DNA from: CBDCYS01 sp965226245
GTDB taxonomy: Bacteria > Acidobacteriota > Terriglobia > Bryobacterales > UBA6623
Assembly (NCBI GenBank): GCA_965226245.1
Contig: CBDDCL010000015.1
Location: forward strand, 6,076,001-6,140,000
Length of the DNA: 64,000 bases
Direction: 5' to 3'
The position numbers were made by a program, and so were the translations under genes. Below the pieces are notes generated by a model that did not search any database, was not told where the DNA came from, and saw nothing but the letters and a program-made list of their open reading frames with translations. Positions 50,134 to 58,152 of this stretch are shown here, in pieces. The first letter of the stretch is position 1. Every line of letters begins with the position of its first letter.

Positions 50134-50391
50134 ATGAGCCTGCCTGGGCGACTCGTTCACAGGCTCCGCAACACTCCAGTCCGTGAATTAGTTCGCGCTT
50201 TGAAAAAAGACGGTTTCTCGCTGGCTGGGGAAACTCGCGGCGGCGGTCGAATCTACGCCCACGACGACGGCCGCATAGTTGTTGTCCACTACCATCACGG
50301 CGGCGACACCCTGCCCCGCAAGACTCTCCAGAGCGTTCTCGCCGGCACCGCATGGACGGAAGCCGGCGCGAGGCGTCTGGGTTTACTCTAG
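50134..50391 (+). CDS. hicA: HicA-type toxin
   Basis: An 85-residue HicA-like double-stranded RNA-binding-fold protein that would cleave mRNA. Typical features are RNTPVRELVRALKKDGFSL and GRIYAHDDGRIVVVHYHHGGDTLPRKTLQSVLAG. Where many HicA proteins have a GSH catalytic motif, this one reads GGGRIY, a variant also remembered in some HicA-like families. The first codons duplicate sequence at the end of hicB (ATGAGCCTGCCTGG occurs twice). Activity is therefore uncertain although family membership and gene order are good. Confidence 0.82.
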   Translation: MSLPGRLVHRLRNTPVRELVRALKKDGFSLAGETRGGGRIYAHDDGRIVVVHYHHGGDTLPRKTLQSVLAGTAWTEAGARRLGLL

Positions 50392-50486
50392 CCCAACGAT
50401 TGCGTGTGGAATCACTGAAGTCGTGGTGGTATGGGGTCGGCTGGCTCCCACCCTGCTAGGATGGCCCTAAGGAGGAAGTTGAATTG

Positions 50487-51011
50487 ATGCAAATCATCAC
50501 CAGACGAATTTTATTGGTTTCGGCGGCCCTGAGTCTCTGCACGATCGCGCGGGCCCAGCGCAAGAGTCCGCACGAGTCAAGCTCGGGCACCATTGCGGGC
50601 AAGAAAATCACGATCGAATACGGGCGTCCTTACAAGAAGGGGCGCAAGATTTTCGGCGGGCTCGAGCCATTGGGCAAGGTGTGGCGGACCGGGGCCGACG
50701 AGGCAACGACGCTGACCACGGAAGCGGACCTGATGGTGGGCGAAATTCACGTTCCGGCGGGCGCCTACAGCTTGTTCACGATACCGGATGACGGTAAGTG
50801 GACGCTTGTGCTGAACAAAGTGGCCAAGCAGTGGGGCGCTTTCGAATACGACGAAAGTCAGGACCTGGGGCGCACGGCGATGAAAGTGTCCAGGCTGGAC
50901 TCTCCGTTGGAGCAGCTCACGATAACGATTGAGCCGGCGAGCGGCAAAAACGGTGTACTCAAGGTGGCCTGGGACCAGACGGTGGCGACGGCGGACATCA
51001 TGGTTCACTAA
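50487..51011 (+). CDS. Exported DUF2911 protein
   Basis: A 174-residue protein with a signal peptide (ILLVSAALSLCTIARAQ). The DUF2911 landmarks are ITIEYGRPYKKGRKIFGGLEPLGKVWRTGADEATTL (about 40-75), VPAGAYSLFTIPDDGKWTLVLNK (about 88-110), and QWGAFEYDESQDLGRT. These proteins are common in Bacteroidetes and Acidobacteria; function unknown. GGAGG is 11 bases before ATG 50487; a TTG one codon earlier at 50484 has better spacing. Confidence 0.9.
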   Translation: MQIITRRILLVSAALSLCTIARAQRKSPHESSSGTIAGKKITIEYGRPYKKGRKIFGGLEPLGKVWRTGADEATTLTTEADLMVGEIHVPAGAYSLFTIPDDGKWTLVLNKVAKQWGAFEYDESQDLGRTAMKVSRLDSPLEQLTITIEPASGKNGVLKVAWDQTVATADIMVH

Positions 51012-51402
51012 CGGGCACGGCGAGCGAAGAGACCGGGCTGTGAATCTCGCGCTCTCACTCGAGCCGGAGCTACGCTGACATCTAGTCACTTTGTCAGAGG
51101 CGTCGCGTTCGGCGGACTTGTCCCCAAGGCTTGCGCCCGGGGCTCCATTTCTTACAGTGGTCAGTCGAGCCGTAACGGCGTTGTACGGCCGTTTTGGTTT
51201 TTGGTGATTAACCGTCATTTGCGGCAGCGGCAAAGCTTTCAGCGCCGGCTACGATTTGAAATCCGAGTTACGCGAAGGGCAACCTTTCGACAACCTATCT
51301 CATAAATGGCCATGGACCGGAAGTGACGTCTGCTAGCGAGGCTCAGATCCCTGTCCGCAGTCCGGCTCACTTGAAACGGTCGCGAAAGCTGCACACGCCC
51401 AC
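51012..51402. other. Gap with a family E-like repeat
   Basis: There is no gene. 51113-51150 (CGGACTTGTCCCCAAGGCTTGCGCCCGGGG...) is a degenerate family E unit. Confidence 0.5.
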
Positions 51403-51720
51403 ATGAGCCGGCCCTCCGTCGAGGTGGCCGACATCATTAAAACACAGGGCAACCGCTTCGTTGATCGACATCGAAACAGGCTCAGCTTCCAACAGCTGAA
51501 GCTCCTGCGTGCCATCACGCGCTGCCGCACCGCAGCCCTGGGCGGGCATGTCGATGAGTGTCCCCGCTGCGGACACCAGGCCATCTCGTATAATTCCCGC
51601 CGCAATTGGCACTGGCCAAAGTGCCAGGCCCAAGCGCGCCAACGGTGGCTCACCGCGCGGCAACAAGCGGACGTTAAAGGACTTAACCGCTCCTTTTTGC
51701 GCCGGAAAGTACCTAATTAA
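51403..51720 (+). pseudogene. IS91-type transposase, zinc-ribbon fragment
   Basis: The 105-residue frame holds the N-terminal zinc ribbon of IS91 transposases: FQQLKLLRAITRCRTAALGG, DECPRCGHQAISYNSRRNWHWPKC. The usual NRHCPKC reads NWHWPKC, losing one Cys. The HUH/Tyr catalytic part is absent; the frame stops after an unrelated tail. It abuts the truncated end of isocitrate lyase. Confidence 0.75.
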
Positions 51721-51897
51721 TCCAGGTGGTCGTAGGCGATCAGCGTCAGAAGGTCCGGGTAGCCCGAGCTGGTCATCATCTCTTCGAAAAGCTTGGCGGC
51801 CAGCTTGAACTTTCCGGCGTCGTAACGCTTGGCGCCGATCAGGCCGTCGAGCCCCTGGAACACAAGTAGATTGACTTCTTTTCGCGCGGCGGCGGGC
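51717..51897 (-). pseudogene. C-terminal fragment of isocitrate lyase
   Basis: Read on the minus strand, the segment encodes VFQGLDGLIGAKRYDAGKFK followed by LAAKLFEEMMTSSGYPDLLT and a stop after DHLD, the C-terminal end of isocitrate lyase. Only about 58 residues survive, ending at the native terminus. It lies directly downstream of malate synthase, the usual partner in the glyoxylate shunt, and next to an IS91 fragment, suggesting deletion of the rest of the gene. Confidence 0.8.
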
Positions 51898-51898
51898 C

Positions 51899-53797
51899 CT
51901 ACCCAGATGCGAAATCGAGATTCTTCGTAATGCGAACGCCCTGTGTGGCGAATAGCTCCAGGAAGCCGCGTGTCCGTTGCCGTGCTGTTTGCTCCTGCTC
52001 GACGGTTAGGTTGACGTTGAGCAGATCAACCATCCAGGGAGCCTTCTGGGCGCACCTGACGTAGGCGTCGACAACCACTCTGGCGACCGGCAGTGTTGTG
52101 GTCTTGGAGTCGTCATGAACGTCGACGTCCCTCGCTTGTTGAAGCTTGGCGAACTCTTCAGAGAGGAGCCTGGAGAACATCTCTTCGGTAAACGGATCGC
52201 CTTCCTTGGCGCCGGTTTCCTCGTCCGCTGCCGTGAGGGTCACGTTCTTGTGCAGCCATTCCCAAAGAATGCTGAGCCGGATCTCTCCTGTCGCCATGTC
52301 TTCCATTAGGTAGAGAACGTCTTCGTTGCCGAAGAAATCCGCGGGTTTTAGCGCGGCCGCTTGGAATCCTTGTTCGAAGGCGTTGCCGTATTGGACGGCC
52401 ACGCTGATCAGGTCCCTGGCCCCCCGAATCGTTCGCGGAGCCGGCTCGAGAAGCGCCAAACCGTCCGCGTCGGAATCCGTGTAGGTCAGCGGCGGGAACG
52501 GCCGGCCCGCTTGGTTCGGCTCACCGGCTTTCTCCCAAACTGGGCGGATGATATGCACCATCTTCCAGTGGGCCACCCACTTGCCGCTGGCCCCTTCTCT
52601 TTGTTCGCGTTCGGCGCCCAGAGTCGCTTTCTTCATGCTCTCGGAGACGCCCGTTCCAGAACCGACCGGGATGTTGGGTTCCATGCCACCCTGCCACAGC
52701 GCGCATTGGCCCTTTTCGTCGGGAGTGTTGGTCGCCCGCCGCACGCGGTCCTCGTAATTCCGCATGTAGCCGTAGGTCATGGTTACGGCATCGATGTTGG
52801 GGTGGATGAAATTCGGATCCCAGGCCATCGCGTCGGCGACGCTGTTGATGTAATCCCAGCGGCCTGTGTTGAATCCCACGAAGCGGTTTCCGAGCGCCGC
52901 CCGAATCTCCATCAACTGGAACGAGGCCTCAATCTGCTCGACCAGAACATAAGTCTTGATCGCCCCGCTCGCCAAGCCCAGGCAGGACTCCACGCCGCCG
53001 AGAATGTCATGCCACAGCGCGGCTTCCTCCGCCGTCTGGATCTTCGGAAGATAGAGAACCAGGCTGGCGCCCTGCCGCGCAAGTGACTCGTGATTAGCGG
53101 CGACGTAGAGGGCGGCATCCACAAGCGACGCGGAGAAGCCGCTGCCGTCTGCGTTTCGAATGTGACGATCCTCCAAATGAAGGCCGCGTGCCCGAAAGAT
53201 CTTGGTTGTGAAGTCGAGCTGCTTTTGCCAGTCCTCCACGATCTTGTGTCCGAAGAAGCCCTCCGCCCATGAGTTCATTTGTCCCGCTACGGTTTCAGCC
53301 GTCTGCAAGAAGACCGGGTCCTTGGCGAACGCCAAGCGAAGGTTTCGCTGGTTATCTAGCGACATGGTCTCGATCTGACCCAGAGCATCCTCGCCGTCAA
53401 ACATCCAGCCGTCAGCGCCGGAGAGAAGTGCGTATGCTACGTTGCGGATGCTGTTTTCAAGCGGAGCCCGGGGCTTCGCGCCCGGACCGGTCCCTTGTAT
53501 CCACTGGCACTTCAGGTCTTCTGGGATCGCAGACCCGGTGAACCTTCCTGCGCGAGCGTCGGCGACCTTGATCCCCGTGCGGGGAATTGTGGATTCAGGG
53601 TCCAGGAACTGGATCCTTTCACTGTGCTGAGCTCGCCGGCGCCGGCGTTCCAGTCTGGCCTGCATCAGATCCTTGCGGTCGCTGTCCAATTCGGCCAAAT
53701 AGGCGAGAACGCCAAGTGCTTTGGGCGTCAGCACGTCGGCGTATCGTTGTTGAACGCCCGCCCTGATCTCAAACACGTCGGAAAGTGGCATCAGCAT
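51899..53797 (-). CDS. aceB: Malate synthase
   Basis: Malate synthase condenses glyoxylate with acetyl-CoA. The 632-residue protein has the TIM-barrel landmarks GADGWMFDGEDAL, LYLPKIQTAEEAALWHDIL, YVLVEQIEASFQLMEIRAAL, FVGFNTGRWDYINSVADA, and further on GKWVAHWKMVHIIRPVWE, DVLYLMEDMATGEIRLSILWEWL. It is longer than the usual AceB and may belong to a distinct branch. ATG 53797 is chosen; ATG 53791 is equally plausible, and the Shine-Dalgarno is poor. The next gene, isocitrate lyase, is truncated, so a glyoxylate shunt encoded here would be incomplete. Confidence 0.88.
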   Translation of the reverse strand: MLMPLSDVFEIRAGVQQRYADVLTPKALGVLAYLAELDSDRKDLMQARLERRRRRAQHSERIQFLDPESTIPRTGIKVADARAGRFTGSAIPEDLKCQWIQGTGPGAKPRAPLENSIRNVAYALLSGADGWMFDGEDALGQIETMSLDNQRNLRLAFAKDPVFLQTAETVAGQMNSWAEGFFGHKIVEDWQKQLDFTTKIFRARGLHLEDRHIRNADGSGFSASLVDAALYVAANHESLARQGASLVLYLPKIQTAEEAALWHDILGGVESCLGLASGAIKTYVLVEQIEASFQLMEIRAALGNRFVGFNTGRWDYINSVADAMAWDPNFIHPNIDAVTMTYGYMRNYEDRVRRATNTPDEKGQCALWQGGMEPNIPVGSGTGVSESMKKATLGAEREQREGASGKWVAHWKMVHIIRPVWEKAGEPNQAGRPFPPLTYTDSDADGLALLEPAPRTIRGARDLISVAVQYGNAFEQGFQAAALKPADFFGNEDVLYLMEDMATGEIRLSILWEWLHKNVTLTAADEETGAKEGDPFTEEMFSRLLSEEFAKLQQARDVDVHDDSKTTTLPVARVVVDAYVRCAQKAPWMVDLLNVNLTVEQEQTARQRTRGFLELFATQGVRITKNLDFASG

Positions 53798-53853
53798 AAG
53801 ACTACTACAAACTCCGGCCGGGCCGGCCAAGGTCAAGGTCTCGTGGCAGAAGT

Positions 53854-54159
53854 GTGTCCGGGCGAAAATGGGGTCGCGCCTGGACCTTGTTCCAGCTCGG
53901 GCAAGAAGCGGAGGCCTACGCTGAGATCGAAGAATCCGTAAGAACTGATCCTTCGGACACAGGCGGCATGCTTGCCGGTATGAAAGCCATGATGTTGGCA
54001 GCAGCAGGCAAGCCGCAGGAAGCCGAGCAAGAAATCAAGAGCGCAATTGGGAAGAAGGGGTACGGACATTTCCATCACACAGCTTATTTCCTTGCGTCCA
54101 CCTACCTGCGGATGAAGAAGCCCGAACCAGGTTTTTTGCGTTGCGGCGGGCGCGGCTAG
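53854..54159 (+). pseudogene. TPR fragment, probably from a kinase-linked protein
   Basis: The frame reads GRAWTLFQLGQEAEAYAEIE and GHFHHTAYFLASTYLRMKKP, a pattern I associate with TPR tails of Acidobacteria serine/threonine kinases. It starts abruptly with no preceding domain and ends in a non-homologous tail that overlaps the next gene. It is best treated as a remnant. Confidence 0.5.
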
Positions 54160-54695
54160 CTGAGCTCCACCTTGTCCGGCAGATAGAGCTGAAGCACGTC
54201 GCGAAGTTGCTCCATGTGGCTCCCCGAGAGGCATCGCTTTGGGATCAAGAAGTATTCCTGGGGGCTGGAAAACAGCAAGAACGCGCCGCGCGTTTCCATG
54301 GCCCGGCCGACGTTTTCCCAGGCCAGCCATCCGGGGTGGATGTGCGCGCGAATTCCTATGCCGTCAGGACAGAAATGAAAGTGCATGTCTTGGCGCCCCC
54401 GTTGCTGAAAGGAAGACTGCGCGCTCCAATAGATCAAGGCAGCAGCGGCGGCAGGCAACAAAAGAGAGGCCACGGCGCCTCCGACCACCGGCGCGGCCAG
54501 ATGGCCGCCCATATCGGCGCCAATGGAGTTGAACACGAGAAACAAACCCGCGCCGACAACCGCCGTGAAATACAACAGGATCAGCACTCGCGCGCGGCGC
54601 CCAAAAACCTGATAGCCGGCACACAGACTGTCGCCGAGCGTCAGATCGACGTCGATGTCGAGTAAGAGAGGCTGTGTTGTCGCCGGAGTCTTCAT
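54156..54695 (-). CDS. YcxB-like membrane protein
   Basis: A 179-residue protein with two adjacent hydrophobic segments (VLILLYFTAVVGAGLFLVF and GGAVASLLLPAAAAALIYW) followed by a soluble C-terminal domain with HFHFCPDGIGIRAHIHPGWLAWENVGRAMETRGAFLLFSSPQEYFLIPKRCL, the signature of YcxB-like proteins. Function unknown. It overlaps the tail of the TPR fragment on the opposite strand by four bases. Confidence 0.8.
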   Translation of the reverse strand: MKTPATTQPLLLDIDVDLTLGDSLCAGYQVFGRRARVLILLYFTAVVGAGLFLVFNSIGADMGGHLAAPVVGGAVASLLLPAAAAALIYWSAQSSFQQRGRQDMHFHFCPDGIGIRAHIHPGWLAWENVGRAMETRGAFLLFSSPQEYFLIPKRCLSGSHMEQLRDVLQLYLPDKVELS

Positions 54696-54776
54696 TCAAG
54701 CACCAGCGTCCTCGCCGGCGCACTCCATCTGTTTAGTGTAGTGCGTCGGCCAGACCGCACCTTTCGCAAGCCACCC

Positions 54777-54823
54777 GTGGCGCAAGCTCTCAGCTTGCCG
54801 CGTCGAGGCTCATCTCGACGCCC
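54777..54823 (+). repeat. Dispersed repeat, family D (copy 2)
   Basis: GTGGCGCAAGCTCTCAGCTT ... followed by a CGTCGAGG/CATCTCGACG hairpin. It is inverted at 55421-55467 and partly repeated at 24201-24236. Confidence 0.8.
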
Positions 54824-55215
54824 GTCTGGATCAACAGGAGCCACCCGCAACTTGGTCCCAGCCCGGCGCCCTAGCCCACAATCAAATCTAGAAAAACCAA
54901 AATGAAAAACGAACCCAAATCACCGCCTCATCCCCCAGATACACAAAAAATGAAAAAACGAACCCAAATTCCTTCCACTCTCTCGACGACCCACGAGCAG
55001 CTCCTCTTTCCGAAACACTGACAAAACCGCCGACTCCCCCCAATCCGGTTCCAACTTTGAAAAAAAAGACAAACCCAATCCCCATAGGGATTTGAAGCCC
55101 CCAACACCCCCGCCGACTCGCGGAAAAGAACCCCTCGTTTTCTATCATGAATACAGGAGTGAGACAAATGGCCACGCCACGCCAAAAAAGAGCTTTCGCA
55201 AAAGCGCACAACACA

Positions 55216-55237
55216 GGGGCGTAGCACGCTACGCCCC
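55216..55237. repeat. Palindromic repeat, family C
   Basis: GGGGCGTAG...CTACGCCCC, the same palindrome that flanks the IS4-type element. Confidence 0.8.
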
Positions 55238-55420
55238 TACATGCGGGTGTTCAGGATCACTGCAAAACGTCCGGGCCAGTCGGGACAGTGGCAAAGGCCC
55301 CACCGTGGCAGATGCCATCCGCTTGCCAGGCAATTGGGCGGGTTTGAGCGGATTTCGAGCATGCTGCCAAGAGGGTCCCAAAAAAATTGCGCCGGAGTGG
55401 CGCAGTTTTTGCCTCGGCTA

Positions 55421-55467
55421 GGGCGTCGAGATGAGTCTCGACGCGGCAAGCTGAGAGCTTGCGCCAC
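55421..55467 (-). repeat. Dispersed repeat, family D (inverted copy)
   Basis: Reverse complement of 54777-54823 with few changes. Confidence 0.8.
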
Positions 55468-55498
55468 GTCATGCCAGCCCTGGTTCGTGGTCCGGTGC

Positions 55499-55520
55499 GG
55501 GGCGTAGCGTGCTACGCCCG
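55499..55520. repeat. Palindromic repeat, family C (variant)
   Basis: GGGGCGTAGCGTGCTACGCC..., differing from the other family C copies by two central bases that preserve the palindrome. Confidence 0.75.
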
Positions 55521-55573
55521 TATGCCCGCGGAGCCCCTACCCGGCACTCAGAGCCAAGCGCGTGAGCGCTGGG

Positions 55574-55717
55574 TCAAGCGGGGCGAACGTGCGCGACGTT
55601 GAACACGGCGAGGTGTTCGCCGAGCGACCGCGCTTGGGTCCATCCCAACTCCGAGAGCGTGTCGTAGGCCTGGCGCGGGCCGGCCTGAGCGTGGCTGAAC
55701 AGATAAAGCGCGCTCAT
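55574..55717 (-). pseudogene. N-terminal fragment of a histidine phosphatase
   Basis: The 47-residue frame MSALYLFSHAQAGPRQAYDT and LSELGWTQARSLGEHLAVFN matches the first strand and helix of the phosphoglycerate mutase/histidine phosphatase fold. The catalytic RHG is replaced by SHA and the rest of the protein is missing. Its ATG overlaps the stop of the phosphotransferase gene (ATGA), so they were once an operon. Confidence 0.6.
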
Positions 55718-56766
55718 CGCCTCTCCATCGCCAGCACGCCTGCCTCGGCAAGACCCTTGACCCGCTTGTCAAACTCGCGAAAGCGCACGTCCTGAGTCTG
55801 GCCGGCGTGAAACCGGTAATAGATCTGTTGCAGTACGACGGCGAGCTTGAAAAGGCCGAAAACCTCGTAGTAGGCGATGTTGGACAAATCGTGTCCCGTC
55901 GCCGCTCCATAGCGCGCCAGAAGTTCCTCGCGGGAAAACCAGCCGGGTTGCGTAGTCAAGGCACTGATCGCTTCCCTGCGCATTTCGGGGTCGCCGGGTT
56001 GAACCCAGTAGCACATGACGATTCCGACGTCGATCAGCGGATCGCCGACACTAGCCATTTCCCAATCGAGCACGGCTGTGACGCGTCCGGGGTCTTCGGC
56101 GTCGAGCATCATGTTGTCGAGCTTGTAATCGTTGTGAACCACGGTGGCGGTTTGCGAACGGGGAAGCCGCTCGAGCAGCCAGCCGCGGAGGCGTTCCATC
56201 TCGGGAACGTCTTCCGTTTTCGCGCGCTCCCAGCGGCCGGTCCAGCCGCGCACCTGGCGCTCGAGGAAGCCCTCCGGACGCCCGAGTGAGTCGAGCCCAT
56301 GGCGGAAGATGTCGATTGTATGAAGCTCGGCCAGGCAGTCGGTGAAGGCCTGACTGGCCCGCCGAGGCAAGTCCGCCAGGCCGCGGTAGGCAGGCGGCGC
56401 CTCACGCCGCAAAACCAGGCCGTGGCGGCGCTCCATGATGAAGAACGTGGCTCCGATGACTTGCGGGTCCTCACACACGAGATACACTCTCGGCGCCGGT
56501 GGAAAATGGGGACTGACAGCGTCAAGAATCCGGTACTCCCTCGCCATGTCGTGGGCCCTCGGCGCAACCGGACCCAGCGGAGGCCGCCGCAGAACGTATT
56601 CTCGGCTGGCCGTTTTGAGAAGATAGGTGAGATTCGAGTGGCCCCCGGGAAACTGCTCGACGACAATACCTTCCTCGACTCCGTCCAGCCGCCCATGCAA
56701 GTAGTCTTGCAGGCGGGCAACGTCGAGTTCCTCGCCCGGGCGGATTGGAGCGGAGTCGTCGGCCAT
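55714..56766 (-). CDS. Phosphotransferase family protein (APH/ACAD10-11-like kinase fold)
   Basis: A 350-residue aminoglycoside-phosphotransferase-fold protein of the group related to the kinase domain of ACAD10/11. The N-lobe has FPGGHSNLTYLL and EYVLRRPP (catalytic Lys position reads Arg in this group), the catalytic loop is VVHNDYKLDNMMLD (HNDYKLDN at 211-218), and the metal-binding block is AVLDWEMASVGDPLIDVG. The actual substrate is unknown; antibiotic inactivation should not be assumed. ATG 56766 is chosen because the longer frame upstream lacks homology and begins mid-repeat. The following gene fragment is a histidine phosphatase. Confidence 0.9.
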   Translation of the reverse strand: MADDSAPIRPGEELDVARLQDYLHGRLDGVEEGIVVEQFPGGHSNLTYLLKTASREYVLRRPPLGPVAPRAHDMAREYRILDAVSPHFPPAPRVYLVCEDPQVIGATFFIMERRHGLVLRREAPPAYRGLADLPRRASQAFTDCLAELHTIDIFRHGLDSLGRPEGFLERQVRGWTGRWERAKTEDVPEMERLRGWLLERLPRSQTATVVHNDYKLDNMMLDAEDPGRVTAVLDWEMASVGDPLIDVGIVMCYWVQPGDPEMRREAISALTTQPGWFSREELLARYGAATGHDLSNIAYYEVFGLFKLAVVLQQIYYRFHAGQTQDVRFREFDKRVKGLAEAGVLAMERR

Positions 56767-57096
56767 CAATACGAAGAATGCTCGGGCCCGTTCGTTACCG
56801 CGCTCGGTGAGCAAACGGGAACGAACCGGCGAAAACTCACAGCCTATCGCACATTGAACCGTAATAGGGAATCCGGCGGGTCGCGGTCCTGGCCCGAAAG
56901 GACGCAGTACACAGCTCGGAGTCTGATCCGTGACGGGCCCGACTACCTGCCACAAGGCTCTGTTTTGGTTTGAGACTGCCGCGGACTAGCGATGGTTTCG
57001 CTACATATGTGCCATGGGCAGTCTCGGTGTTTTGGAACCGAGATCAGCGGGTGTTTCCCGGATCGTATTACTCTGGTCGTAGTGGCAATCTGGGAT
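56767..57096. other. Gap between phosphotransferase gene and IS1595 remnant
   Basis: No supported gene. The region holds the start of the phosphotransferase transcript and an unremarkable spacer. Confidence 0.4.
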
Positions 57097-57245
57097 TAGC
57101 TTCTTCGACAAAGGCTTCCAAGCTCGCCGCTGAGGCTTGGAAAATCGTGCCCGCCGTCACCGAGGCCTGGTAACCGCAGTCGGCGCAGAGCAGCAGATTG
57201 CGTTTGCTGGCCCATGAGGACTGGATCCCACAGCGCGGGCACACG
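57097..57245 (-). mobile_element. Internally deleted IS1595 remnant
   Basis: Two blocks of the IS1595 transposase gene are joined: a piece equal to about 48621-48658 directly followed by one equal to about 48986-49093, with roughly 330 bases missing between them. It still encodes the zinc-ribbon segment CPRCGIQSSWASKRNLLLCA. No terminal repeats remain. Confidence 0.9.
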
Positions 57246-57998
57246 GCATATTTCCTCAATCCTTGGAGTCTCGGGGTCCTGCTGCAGGCCTTGATGATCG
57301 TTCACTTTATCCGTAATCGCCCGGAAGGATATTGGTTTTGGGTCATCCTTTTTCTCGGACCGATCGGCGCGGCGGTGTATTTCTTCGTCGAGGTGCTGCC
57401 TGGGTTCAACTGGAGGTTGCCGGTTCTTGAGCGCTGGGAGCGGGCGCGCCGGCGCGAGTGGCTCGAGAAGCTGGTGAGCGAGAGCCCGTCCCAAGAGGCC
57501 CTGTGCGAACTCGCTTTGATCCGCGGCAAAGATGGCGACCACCCTCGGGCGATCGAGCTTTACGGCCAGGCGTTGCGGCGCGACCCCGAGGATTCCGAGA
57601 GCCTTTACGGCCGGGGCTTATCCGCAATGGAGACCGGGGACTACGCCTCCGCGGTGAAAGATTTGACCGCGCTGGCCAAGGCCGAACCAAGCTACAGATT
57701 GCAGGAGGGCAACCTCGCTTTAGCCGAAGCCTATGAAGGACTGGGCGAGCCGGACAAAGCTTCCCAAGTCTACCGATCGATTCTGAAGCGCACGCAGGTC
57801 TCGCAAGCTTATTTTTGTCTGGGCAGGCTGCTGGCGAACCAGGGCGAGATTGGGCAGGCACGCGAGATGATGCAGGAGATCATCATGAAGCAGGCCGTCC
57901 TGCCGCGCTACCTGCGGCGGCTCGAGCGTCCTTGGGTCTGGAGGGCGCGAAAGTTCTTAAAGATGCTTTCGGCGCCGCCGAAAAACGCCGCACAATAG
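57198..57998 (+). CDS. TPR membrane protein with a 5' end inside an IS remnant
   Basis: From about residue 17 the 266-residue frame encodes FLNPWSLGVLLQALMIVHFI and YWFWVILFLGPIGAAVYFFVEVLPG, two transmembrane helices typical of a PLDc_N/TPR class, and then several tetratricopeptide units (about 90-230, for example ALCELALIRGKDGDHPRAIE, LYGRGLSAMETGDYASAVKD, LALAEAYEGLGEPDKASQVY). The first 16 codons lie in antisense IS1595 sequence, so the original start was probably replaced or lost. Whether it is still translated is unclear. Confidence 0.72.
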   Translation: MRLLAHEDWIPQRGHTAYFLNPWSLGVLLQALMIVHFIRNRPEGYWFWVILFLGPIGAAVYFFVEVLPGFNWRLPVLERWERARRREWLEKLVSESPSQEALCELALIRGKDGDHPRAIELYGQALRRDPEDSESLYGRGLSAMETGDYASAVKDLTALAKAEPSYRLQEGNLALAEAYEGLGEPDKASQVYRSILKRTQVSQAYFCLGRLLANQGEIGQAREMMQEIIMKQAVLPRYLRRLERPWVWRARKFLKMLSAPPKNAAQ

Positions 57999-58152
57999 GG
58001 TGGCCGAACATCGCGTCTGGGATCCTTCCCGATCAACGCTTGTCTGCTGCCTGCGTGGCGGGTGTTTCCCAAACCACGCGCCACAGGCGCGAGGCGGCAC
58101 GGCAGAGCCGGCCGCCACGTCGCCACACCGAGACCAGGGGAGAATCCATTTC

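Larger units (their letters stand above)
54824..55573. other. Long repeat-filled gap
   Basis: I see no gene in this stretch. It has an A-rich, AT-richer segment (about 54890-55090) with a doubled AAATGAAAAA...GAACCCAAAT motif, two copies of the family C palindrome (55216-55237, 55499-55520) and one inverted family D unit (55421-55467). The composition is unlike the coding neighbours. Confidence 0.6.

Noticed and set aside
54888..55214. Phe/Val/Gly-rich frame on the minus strand
   Set aside because: It results from an A-rich stretch; there is no start context, domain or plausible protein pattern.
55714..56766. Antibiotic resistance kinase
   Set aside because: The APH fold is of the ACAD10/11-like group; nothing shows aminoglycoside specificity.
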